NCBI GenBank assembly: GCA_964036665.1
Contig: OZ038529.1
Coordinates: 22,268,060-22,332,059, forward strand
Length of the DNA: 64,000 nucleotides
Source: Gordius sp. MW1
Taxonomy: Eukaryota > Nematomorpha > Gordioida > Gordea > Gordiidae
Direction: 5' to 3'
Part shown: positions 37,743-49,700 of the stretch, piece after piece
How the letters are laid out: each line of letters starts with the position of its first letter
Numbering within the stretch: the first letter of the stretch is position 1
Notes under the pieces: model-generated
Told to the model about the DNA's origin: nothing
Databases searched by the model: none
What the model saw: the letters and a program-made list of their open reading frames with translations, nothing else
Program-made: the position numbers and the translations under genes

Positions 37743-40700
37743 GTATCAATATATTTTTGTTGTCGTACCTTTAGTTTCACACTTTGTTCGGTGATTTCGA
37801 GGACGCTCTACGCTCTTTCGACAAAAGCTTAGCCTTGTCACCGACCCCCTTCCCCCTAGCCAAAGTGCAACGCGACTACACCGCTTTTAAAGTAGGTATA
37901 ACGCCACCAGGCACCACCACAGCCGACCTGAATCCCCTAGCAGGTGGTGGGGCTGGTTTGAGCTCTGCCCCACCTCCACCCATGTTTCCAGCTGCCCTCA
38001 TGGGTCCTTCGGCTCTGAAAGAAGCCCAAAGCCTGTTGGCCCGCGGGCTCGAACGGACCGTCCAAGAATTTCCTGACTGCTCCGAGGCGCACGTTTTCCT
38101 AGCTCAAGTAAGACAACTTCTAGTCGCTAAACGACCTTTTGGTTTGACTTCATTTTGCAATTTATAGCCCTGGTCCTTGGGGATTTGGCTAAATTTAGGT
38201 TTTTCTCTTGGCTCCTCTTATATTTTGGAAAAATTTATTAAAATTTATATAGGGGTCGTGACTAAAGATGTTGGCCATTTGTTTTGGCCCCTAAAATTGC
38301 ATTTGCTTTGATACGTTAAAACGAGACGACTGCTTAACTACTTTTGCGAGCTTTTAAAGTTACGGCTTACATTTTAATCGGACTTTAAAAAGTTCAGGTC
38401 GAATCACTGATGTGAACTTAGTATAGAGAACTGCAAAATCACTTTTTATAACCCGCCGACTCTACCCGAAAACATTTTAAAATTTTCAATCCGAATAGGG
38501 TCGGGTTTCGGGTCACCCGTGTAGGTCTCTAACTCAGTACCAGAAAAGCGCGCCCTTATACTTCTCTGTAATACTATCTGTGACATTTTGATCTTAACGC
38601 TGCAACTAGATCCTTGAGATTTATGCTTTTACAACGAGCGTAAATAACTTAAAAAACCGTTAAGGTAGGTACCTTATTTTTAAGAACCTTTTGAACTATT
38701 AATGAAGTGATTAAAATTTGAATTTTTATAGCAAATAATATTAATATCAAATGGTTTTTAAATAATACATTTAAACAAATTAATTAAATGATATACACGA
38801 ATAAAAAATATAAAAAATATAAAACCGCGCTATAACTAAACGGATGGCATTGATCCGTGTATGGAAATCGTGTTGGATTTAACGATTTCCATTGTGATCT
38901 TTTGCCTGATAAAAAAGTATTCTTTGGGATCGTGAGTAATGGAGGTTATATATTTTGAAATTTGTTTTAGGAATTGGCTGCCCTCGGGACCTAAGTTACC
39001 GAGGGTCGTAGCTACTACTGGTACGAAAATAATATTGTTTAGGTATTTGTATTTATCCTCCTTCTTTCTCTCAGTAGAAGAGATGAGGTCGGGAGAGGCG
39101 TTAGATTTGGCGAATACGTCCACTGCAGTGAAGTCCCAGCAGGCGTTTAGGCCACGAGCCCACGGGATGATTGTTACTCCATCGGGTCTTTTCCCGTCAG
39201 TGGAGCTTAGGCCAGTGGGTTCTATTGTATTGGGAAAGCCGGCTTTCTTCAAAGATTGTCCGATTATTTTATTTATTGTGGCATGACGGGGATGCCGCCC
39301 CTTGCTGTATTGGCAGTGTAGAGGATGATGGCCGTTTGCAAGAACGGGTTGGCGGCAGAGGTCGCAGTTGAATGGGGACACAATGTCGCAGCCGAGGCGT
39401 AGGCCTACAGCTATTCGGAGTTCCTCGCCCGACAGGTGTAACCCTAGGTTTTGGCTTGGTAGGGCCTCGAGCCATTCGTAACCCCCGGAGGAAGCCCAAT
39501 TGAAGTGGAGATTTCCTAAAGATAGGTTGTTCGAAGTGAGGTAAGCTACGGAACGTGCTATCAGTGGTAAGTCCCAATCCTTTTGGGCGGTTCCATTCGG
39601 GTGAGTAGCGGAATCCAGTTTGAGGTCTTCCCACGCCTGAAGGGCGCTGTCGAGGTGCGGGTCTTGGGTTTTGTTAGGATGACCGTACAATATACAACAC
39701 CAGTTATTCGTAACTACTATATATGAAACAGAGATATTTCGTATTTATTGACTCGGACAAGAATTCAAAATGTTACAAAGTGCGATTATCGTAATTATAT
39801 ATATAAAACAGCTGTGTTACAAAGAATAGAATATTGTCAATCCGTTACACGTCGAATATATTACAAGTTATAATACAATCTCTGCATGGAGAAGTTACAA
39901 TTCCTGACACCTCATCCTTTCAAATTGAGGGACCACCAGGTCCGTGCTGTCCCGCCCTGGAGTATTTCCCAATAAGGTCATCTCTTCCTCAGGGCCGACC
40001 ACGACCTGACTGGTATCCATTGTAACCTCTTCCACCTTTGCAGGCTCCGCCGTAGACAACGTGATTACCGGCGCTATCGACACCACCGACGCTACCGATT
40101 CGACTGGCGCTACCGTCCTCTCCTGCCTTGCTGGCCCGAGAGGGATTCTCCGCCTACACATCGGCATTTGGTGCCAGCTGCTGCAACCCCGGCAGAAGGC
40201 TCTCGTTTGCCTTATTGCTGTCGGCCGTCTTGCCTGTGGACCAGTCCTCGCCTCGGGACGTATCTGCCGATTTTGTGTTCGTTGTGTCGTAGTCGTTAGG
40301 GTTGAGCGCGGGGCTACATTTTGTTGACGCACCTGGTCCACTCGTCCAGCTAAACCCCGGGGTTGGCCACGGTGTCGGTGTACCGCGTTGCTCTGCCTAC
40401 CCGAGTTAGATCTCGCTGCCTCATGACGAGTTGCCCGTCTGTGCCTACCCGCCGCCCTTTCTTCCGTGTGGATGTTTTCGTGGCGCACGCTAACGTAGGG
40501 TTCCATGCGCCGTCGCTCCCGGACCTCAAACACTATCGGTCTCGGCCGCCCCCTACGTTCGTGGTCAAGTGCTCTTAAACGCACTTCTACGATCACCCAT
40601 TCCGTTCTATATTCCATCTAGATAAAATATAAACAGATTATCATATCAATTATCTATGACGCAATTGTTCCACGTGCCGTACGTGTCTACCCGGAGAAGC

Positions 40701-43700
40701 TAGCACCTCTATCTCGTACATTTTAGCACCCTTTTGAGATAGGATCTTAGCTTCTAACCATTTCTCTTTTCCTATATAATTTCGTGCCCACACAGCATCA
40801 CCGATTTTAAATCTAGAATCGCCCTGTGATGTAGTGTCCAATCGTACGGATTGTAGCATCGTATCAACCGGCGTGTGTGGTAAACGGCCCAGGAATATTT
40901 GGCTAACCGGTTGCCGAGAAGGGAACCTTGGTGCGACGTTGTGGTAAAGTCGATAGAGCCAAGTCCCGTCCTTCTCGACCTTAGCGTTCTTCAACCACCG
41001 TTTAACCACCGCCACGTGCCTTTCCGCGAGTCCATTCGTACTCGGATGATACGGAGGTGTAAGTAAATGTTGTATTCCCCATTTACTACAAAATTGTTTG
41101 AACTCGACGCTGGCAAAAGCTGTGCCGTTGTCGGATATAATCTTCTTCGGTATACCATAGGCACCTGCAAGATTTTTTAAGAAATCGACCACTACTTCCG
41201 TAGATAACTTGCTCACTTGTTTATATTCAACCCAACTCGAGTGCGCATCTACGAGAATAATGTATTGTTTTCCTTCAAAATCAAAGAAGTCCAGGTGTAC
41301 TCTTTCCCAAACTTGCTTTGTGGACGGCCATCTCGCCTTCTTGTCGTGTCTTGGCGTCCTGGCAAGTTTTCCGCATTGCCCGCATTGTCCCACGAACAAG
41401 GTAATATCTCGCGATATCTTGGGCCACCAGACGTGTCTCTTCGCTAGACCTTTCATCTTGGCTATGCCCGTATGACCTGCATGAAGTAATTCGAGCACTT
41501 GAGGTCGCAACACAGACGGAATTACTATATTTTCGTGGCGTAGTAACACGTTGTTGTTGACCTCCAGTTCGTTTATCACGCTTCGATAAGAAGATGGTAC
41601 CGTTTCCAGTGTACTTTTTCCCGTCAAGTAATTTAACACTAAAATTAAGTCTGGATCCTCTTGGACTAATTTTGCAAGATCGACATCACCGCAATTTTGT
41701 GTTATTACATTTATTTCCGCGAAGTTTTCTCCCTCTAACTCTTCGAAAGTTAGGTCACCATTATCGTTTCCCAGTCTTGATAATGTGTCTGGCAAGTGAT
41801 TTGACTTACCTTTGCGGTATTTTAAGGTTGCATTGAAATTTCCCAGCGCTAATAACCATTTTTGCAGCCTCGGACTTAACAATAGATCCCTATTGTCCTT
41901 TGCAAAAAGTGATACCAGCGGTTTATGGTCGGTAAAAATATCGAAACTTCGACCAATTAAATATTCACGGCAACGGGTCAAACTCACTACTACCGCCAAA
42001 GCTTCCTTTTCAATCACTGAGTAATTAAGTTCTGCTTTGGAAAACTTTCGTGAAAAGTATAGGATTGGGTGTTCTTCATGACCGATTACATGCACTAGCA
42101 CACCGCCGACACCTAGCTGTGACGCATCCACCGCTACGGCTAATGGTAGATCGGGAACAAAGCATGTCAGAACAGGACCTTTACTTAAAATCTTCTTTAA
42201 CGCGTCGAACGCTTCCTGTTCCTTGTTCTGCCATACAAATTTTACTTTGTCCGTCGTCAACAAGTATAAAGGTGCCGCTATCTCCGCGATGTTAGGCATA
42301 AACTTGTTATAGTAATTCACCGACCCAAGAAAGGATAGTGTCTCTTTCTTATTTTGAGGTGGTCGCATTTTAAGGATCGCATCCACTTTGCTCTGTAAGG
42401 GACGAACGACTCCGTTACCCAATTGATGTCCCAAATATTTTAGTTCCGTCACTCCTATGGCACATTTACTACGCTTTACCCGTAATCCACGTTCCTGGAT
42501 TCGTTCCAACACTGCCAACAAGTTATTATCATGCTCTTCCATTGTAGCTCCCACTACAAGAACGTCGTCTAAGTAGTAAAACACACCAGAAAGACCTTGA
42601 AATATTGATGCCATGGTCTTCTGAAACACGGGCGCACTTAGGCTGAGACCGAAAGGCAGTCTTTTAAACGCGAACAAGCCTAAGGACGTGTTTATTGTGG
42701 TCAACTTCGACGAGCGGTTATTTAACTTGATTTGGAGGTAAGCGTTAGCAAAGTCCAACTTACTAAAATATTTAGCACCTTTGAGATTTGCGAAAATTTC
42801 TTCTATTCTAGGTAGGGGGTACTTTATTTCTACTACCCAAGGGTTAAGCGAAACCCTGTAGTCCGCGCATAGGCGCAAGCTGCCATCCGGCTTTTTGACG
42901 GGTACCAGTGGCGTAGCCCATTCGCTATATTCCACCGGCTCGATTATCCCTTGCTCCACCCATTGTAGCAAGATGGCTTCTACCTTTTCCCGCCAAACAA
43001 ACGGTATTCTTCGCGCTGGCCAAAACCTTGGTACAGCGTCTGGCTTCAGTAGGATATCATATTCGTATCCCCTTAGGCAACCAAGCTCGTCTATAAAGAT
43101 AGCCTTGAACCTTTCCAGCATCCGCTGTAGACTTCCTGACCAACTATTCAGGGACCGGACTGCATCGCCATTCATAAGATTACGAGTGTCGGTAGAAGAT
43201 GTCGGTTGATCCCCCGACTCCACTTTTACCGATAGTCCGTTTATTTCGGCTCCGAGAGAGGTAGACTTTAGAGCCCAAGCCATAAATGGCATCCTTAAGG
43301 GGTTCCTACCTGCTCCGCCGAAATCTTTTTCACCCATTTCTCTTGGTCCACTACATTGGATCTTCTCACATAAGCCAAACCAATTATTCAACGGCCCTAT
43401 CACCTTAAGCCATTCCCACCCTAATATAGGTTTAATCTCCACGGACGTAATATACAAGGGTAATATCAATTTTTTTATTCCCACCTCTACCTCAGCCATA
43501 ACCTTACCCACTATTTTTATTTCTCCCCCGTCTACCTGTCTAGCCCTAACATTCGTTTTCTCCCACTTCTTAGTCGGCCAGGTAGACTTAAATTGTTTAT
43601 CGCTTATTAGCGATATGGTTGCTCCACTGTCTCCCAACCACTCAATTATCTTATGGTCAATTTTTAATTTAGTAAAGGGACGGCTACTTTGCGTCCATCC

Positions 43701-46700
43701 TTTAAACCACATTTTAATTCCCTCTACTTGGTTATCCTTCTCAAAAATTTCATTAATTCCTGCTTCCTGTGTATCCTTAACAATAACTTTTGCTACTTCA
43801 TTAATATTTCCAACCATTTTATTTGTCGTTATTTCATTAATATTCCTTAAACCTTCGTTAACCCCCGAGTTTATTTTTATTCCGTTTTGATTTTTACCGC
43901 CAGGTGCTCTTAATACTTCTTTCCTCTCTTTTCTTATATTTAAAGGAAAGCATCTCAAGGAGGGCTTACCATCTACTGGAAAATTTGATATTGGGGTTAA
44001 CAGGGGCCTTATATTTTGTTTATTAGGTAGAGATTTTATTGAAGAGGAGAAGGCTCTAAAGTAGGGATATGCATGTGATATATGTTGCTTTGAATATTTT
44101 ATTAAAAGGGAAGGGGATAATAAAGAGGGTATTTTTTCTTTACCTTTAAAAGCGGGATAGGCATATGGCATCTGTTGTTTTGAATAATTCTTTGAAAGAG
44201 TAGTAGAAAATAACGACGTTATTTTTAACTCATGTTTAGTGAAAGTTAAGAAAGTAGGGCATTTGCTTATCGAAAGGGACATTAAGGGAGGAATTGTTGG
44301 TTTATTGAAGGAAACTGGTTTTATTAGGGATGGTAAAGTTATATTACTATTTTTAGTAGTAAGGTTTAAATGACAGTTGTATACTTACGTAGTTCATTTA
44401 GAAGGATTAACGTATTTTCTTGTTTCGAAATCTGGTATGAGTTTTTCTTCTTAGACTTCTCGTTGCTAAGGGTTCTTCTTTTCCTGTTCTGACACCAGTT
44501 GTCAGGATGACCGTACAATATACAACACCAGTTATTCGTAACTACTATATATGAAACAGAGATATTTCGTATTTATTGACTCGGACAAGAATTCAAAATG
44601 TTACAAAGTGCGATTATCGTAATTATATATATAAAACAGCTGTGTTACAAAGAATAGAATATTGTCAATCCGTTACACGTCGAATATATTACAAGTTATA
44701 ATACAATCTCTGCATGGAGAAGTTACAATTCCTGACACCTCATCCTTTCAAATTGAGGGACCACCAGGTCCGTGCTGTCCCGCCCTGGAGTATTTCCCAA
44801 TAAGGTCATCTCTTCCTCAGGGCCGACCACGACCTGACTGGTATCCATTGTAACCTCTTCAACCTTTGCAGGCTCCGCCGTAGACAACGTGATTACCGGC
44901 GCTATCGACACCACCGACGCTACCGATTCGACTGGCGCTACCGTCCTCTCCTGCCTTGCTGGCCCGAGAGGGATTCTCCGCCTACACATCTGCATTTGGT
45001 GCCAGCTGCTGCAACCCCGGCAGAAGGCTCTCGTTTGCCTTATTGCTGTCGGCCGTCTTGCCTGTGGACCAGTCCTCGCCTCGGGACGTATCTGCCGATT
45101 TTGTGTTCGTTGTGTCGTAGTCGTTAGGGTTGAGCGCGGGGCCACATTTTGTTGACGCACCTGGTCCACTCGTCCAGCTAAACCCCGGGGTTGGCCACGG
45201 TGTCGGTGTACCGCGTTGCTCTGCCTACCCGAGTTAGATCTCGCTGCCTCATGACGAGTTGCCCGTCTGTGCCTACCCGCCGCCCTTTCTTCCGTGTGGA
45301 TGTTTTTGTGGCGCACGCTAACGTAGGGTTCCATGCGCCGTCGCTCCCGGACCTCAAACACTATCGGTCTCGGCCGCCCCCTACGTTCGTGGTCAAGTGC
45401 TCTTAAACGCACTTCTACGATCACCCATTCCGTTCTATATTCCATCTAGATAAAATATAAACAGATTATCATATCAATTATCTATGACGCAATTGTTCCA
45501 CGTGCCGTACGTGTCTACCCGGAGAAGCTAGCACCTCTATCTCGTACATTTTAGCACCCTTTTGAGATAGGATCTTAGCTTCTAACCATTTCTCTTTTCC
45601 TATATAATTTCGTGCCCACACAGCATCACCGATTTTAAATCTAGAATCGCCCTGTGATGTAGTGTCCAATCGTACGGATTGTAGCATCGTATCAACCGGC
45701 GTGTGTGGTAAACGGCCCAGGAATATTTGGCTAACCGGTTGCCGAGAAGGGAACCTTGGTGCGACGTTGTGGTAAAGTCGATAGAGCCAAGTCCCGTCCT
45801 TCTCGACCTTAGCGTTCTTCAACCACCGTTTAACCACCGCCACGTGCCTTTCCGCGAGTCCATTCGTACTCGGATGATACGGAGGTGTAAGTAAATGTTG
45901 TATTCCCCATTTACTACAAAATTGTTTGAACTCGACGCTGGCAAAAGCTGTGCCGTTGTCGGATACAATCTTTTTCGGTATACCGTACGCACCTGCAAGA
46001 TTTTTTAAGAAATCGATTACTACTTCCGTAGATAACTTGCTCACTTGTTTATATTCAACCCAACTTGAGTGCGCATCTACGAGAATAATGTATTGTTTTC
46101 CTTCAAAATCAAAGAAGTCCAGGTGTACTCTTTCCCAAACTTGCTTTGTGGACGGCCATCTCGCCTTCTTGTCGTGTCTTGGCGTCCTGGCAAGTTTTCC
46201 GCATTGCCCGCATTGTCCCACGAACAAGGTAATATCTCGCGATATCTTGGGCCACCAGACGTGTCTCTTCGCTAGACCTTTCATCTTGGCTATGCCCGTA
46301 TGACCTGCATGAAGTAATTCGAGCACTTGAGGTCGCAACACAGACGGAATTACTATATTTTCGTGGCGTAGTAACACGTTGTTGTTGACCTCCAGTTCGT
46401 TTATCACGCTTCGATAAGAAGATGGTACCGTTTCCAGTGTACTTTTTCCCGTCAAGTAATTTAACACTAAAATTAAGTCTGGATCCTCTTGGACTAATTT
46501 TGCAAGATCGACATCACCGCAATTTTGTGTTATTTCATTTATTTCCGCGAAGTTTTCTCCCTCTAACTCTTCGAAAGTTAGGTCACCATTATCGTTTCCC
46601 AGTCTTGATAATGTGTCTGGCAAGTGATTTGACTTACCTTTGCGGTATTTTAAGGTTGCATTGAAATTTCCCAGCGCTAATAACCATTTTTGCAGCCTCG

Positions 46701-49700
46701 GACTTAACAATAGATCCCTATTGTCCTTTGCAAAAAGTGATACCAGTGGTTTATGGTCAGTAAAAATATCGAAACTTCGACCAATTAAATATTCACGGCA
46801 ACGGGTCAAACTCACTACTACCGCCAAAGCTTCCTTTTCAATCACTGAGTAATTAAGTTATGCTTTGGAAAACTTTTGTGAAAAGTATAGGATTGGGTGT
46901 TCTTCATGACCGATTACATGCACTAGCACACCGCCGACACCTAGCTGTGACGCATCCACCGCTACGGCTAATGGTAGATCGGGAACAAAGCATGTCAGAA
47001 CAGGACCTTTACTTAAAATCTTCTTTAACGCGTCGAACGCTTCCTGCTCCTTGTTCTGCCATACAAATTTTACTTTGTCCGTCGTCAACAAGTATAAAGG
47101 TGCCGCTATCTCCGCGATGTTAGGCATAAACTTGTTATAGTAATTCACCGACCCAAGAAAGGATAGTGTCTCTTTCTTATTTTGAGGTGGTCGCATTTTA
47201 AGGATCGCCTTCACTTTGCTCTGTAAGGGACGAACGACTCCGTTACCCAATTGATGTCCCAAATATTTTAGTTCCGTCACTCCTATGGCACATTTACTAC
47301 GCTTTACCCGTAATCCACGTTCCTGGATTCGTTCCAACACTGCCAACAAGTTATTATCATGCTCTTCCATTGTAGCTCCCACTACAAGAACGTCGTCTAA
47401 GTAGTAAAACACACCAGAAAGACCTTGAAATATTGATGCCATGGTCTTCTGAAACACGGGCGCACTTAGGCTGAGACCGAAAGGCAGTCTTTTAAACGCG
47501 AACAAGCCTAAGGACGTGTTTATTGTGGTCAACTTCGACGAGCGGTTATTTAACTTGATTTGGAGGTAAGCGTTAGCAAAGTCCAACTTACTAAAATATT
47601 TTGCACCTTTGAGATTTGCGAAAATTTCTTCTATTCTAGGTAGGGGGTACTTTATTTCTACTACCCAAGGGTTAAGCGAAACCCTGTAGTCCGCGCATAG
47701 GCGCAAGCTGCCATCCGGCTTTTTGACGGGTACCAGTGGCGTAGCCCATTCGCTATACTCCACCGGCTCGATTATCCCTTGCTCCACCCATTGTAGCAAG
47801 ATGGCTTCTACCTTTTCCCGCCAAACAAACGGTATTCTTCGCGCTGGCCAAAACCTTGGTACAGCGTCTGGCTTCAGTAGGATATCATATTCGTATCCCC
47901 TTAGGCAACCAAGCTCGTCTATAAAGATAGCCTTGAACCTTTCCAGCATCCGCTGTAGACTTCCTGACCAACCATTCAGGGACCGGACTGCATCGCCATT
48001 CATAAGATTACGAGTGTCGGTAGAAGATATCGGTTGATCCCCCGACTCCACTTTTACCGATAGTCCGTTTATTTCGGCTCCGAGAGAGGTAGACTTTAGA
48101 GCCCAAGCCATAAATGGCATCCTTAAGGGGTTCCTACCTGCTCCGCCGAAATCTTTTTCACCCATTTCTCTTGGTCCACTACATTGGATCTTCTCACATA
48201 AGCCAAACCAATTATTTAACGGCCCTATCACCTTAAGCCATTCCCACCCTAATATAGGTTTAATCTCCACGGACGTAATATACAAGGGTAATATCAATTT
48301 TTTGATTCCCACCTCTACCTCAGCCATAACCTTACCCACTATTTTTATTTCTCCCCCGTCTACCTGTCTAGCCCTAACATTCGTTTTCTCCCACTTCTTA
48401 TTCGGCCAGGTAGACTTAAATTGTTTATCGCTTATTAGCGATATGGTTGCTCCACTATCTCCCAACCATTCAATTATCTTTTTGTCAATTTTTAATTTAG
48501 TAAAGGGACGGCTACTTTGCGTCAATCCTTTAAACCAAATTTTAATTCCCTCTACTTGGTTATCCTTCTCAAAAATTTCATTAATTCCTGCTTCCTGTGT
48601 ATCCTTAACAATATCTTTTGCTACTTCATTAATATTTCCAACCATTTTATTTGTCGTTATTTCATTAATATTCCTTAAACCTTCGTTAACCCCCGAGTTT
48701 ATTTTTATTCCGTTTTGATTTTTACCGCCAGGTGCTCTTAATACTTCTTTCCTCTCAGTTGTTAGGATGACCGTACAATATACAACACCAGTTATTCGTA
48801 ACTACTATATATGAAACAGAGATATTTCGTATTTATTGACTCGGACAAGAATTCAAAATGTTACAAAGTGCGATTATCGTAATTATATATATAAAACAGC
48901 TGTGTTACAAAGAATAGAATATTGTCAATCCGTTACACGTCGAATATATTACAAGTTATAATACAATCTCTGCATGGAGAAGTTACAATTCCTGACAGGT
49001 TTGAGTGATTTGCTTGATTAACTCATCCGTTGATAAACGGGATGAAATGAACCCTGCTAGTGAGAGTAGATGGGGGGGTCGGATGCCTATACCACCACTC
49101 TTAGAGGGAAGGGTGGCTTGGAGCCATTGGAGAGGGCTAAATTTAAGGTTTAGGCACCTCAATTTGTTTAATTTAATTTTTACCCCTAAGGACTTACAGG
49201 CCTAAATAACCTCAAAATATTTTTTTTATTATAAAGTTTATTTGTACCGAGCGAGACACGAACAGATTTTTCTTAGTAGACCTTTAGGTTTAGTCGGAAT
49301 TTGAAAAACAGACCTGAGTCCGACCGTTAGGCTTAACCAAAGGTCGACCAAACACGAAGTTGCATCTGTAAACATAAAACAAAACAAAAAAAGACATGTA
49401 GATTAACCACAAAAATTTAGGTTACTATCATGTAAAACGGGTCAAGATTAGGCGAATGCTTTGCGATCGTACTATAAGAATTCCAAGTTGTTGTAAGACT
49501 AAGAAGGACGTGGATTTTCTAGATCTCTGGAAATGCTTTTAGTTTTCTTGAGATAATTTATTCAAACCCCTTCCTTCCCTCCCACTAGAGTCCCGCAAAG
49601 TCAATGTTTTTCAACCAGAACTCGACCCTAAAGCGTTTTAAATTTTTCAACCCGAACCGACCCAAAAGCATTTTAAATTTTTTTAACCCGAACCCGACCC

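Larger units (their letters stand above)
39672..48997 (-). mobile_element. Compound Gypsy element LTR-int-LTR-int-LTR with 5-bp target duplication
   Basis: Three 238-bp LTRs flank two internal regions coded on the minus strand. The whole compound is bounded by GGTTT at 39667-39671 and 48998-49002. The LTRs look identical except for one position: the outer two read TGTTAGG, the middle one TGTCAGG. Unit A (39910-44499) has an intact pol; unit B (44738-48759) has a nonsense codon and lacks about 570 bp at its 5' side. It sits inside the LINE-type ORF in TOM70 intron 9. Confidence 0.93.
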
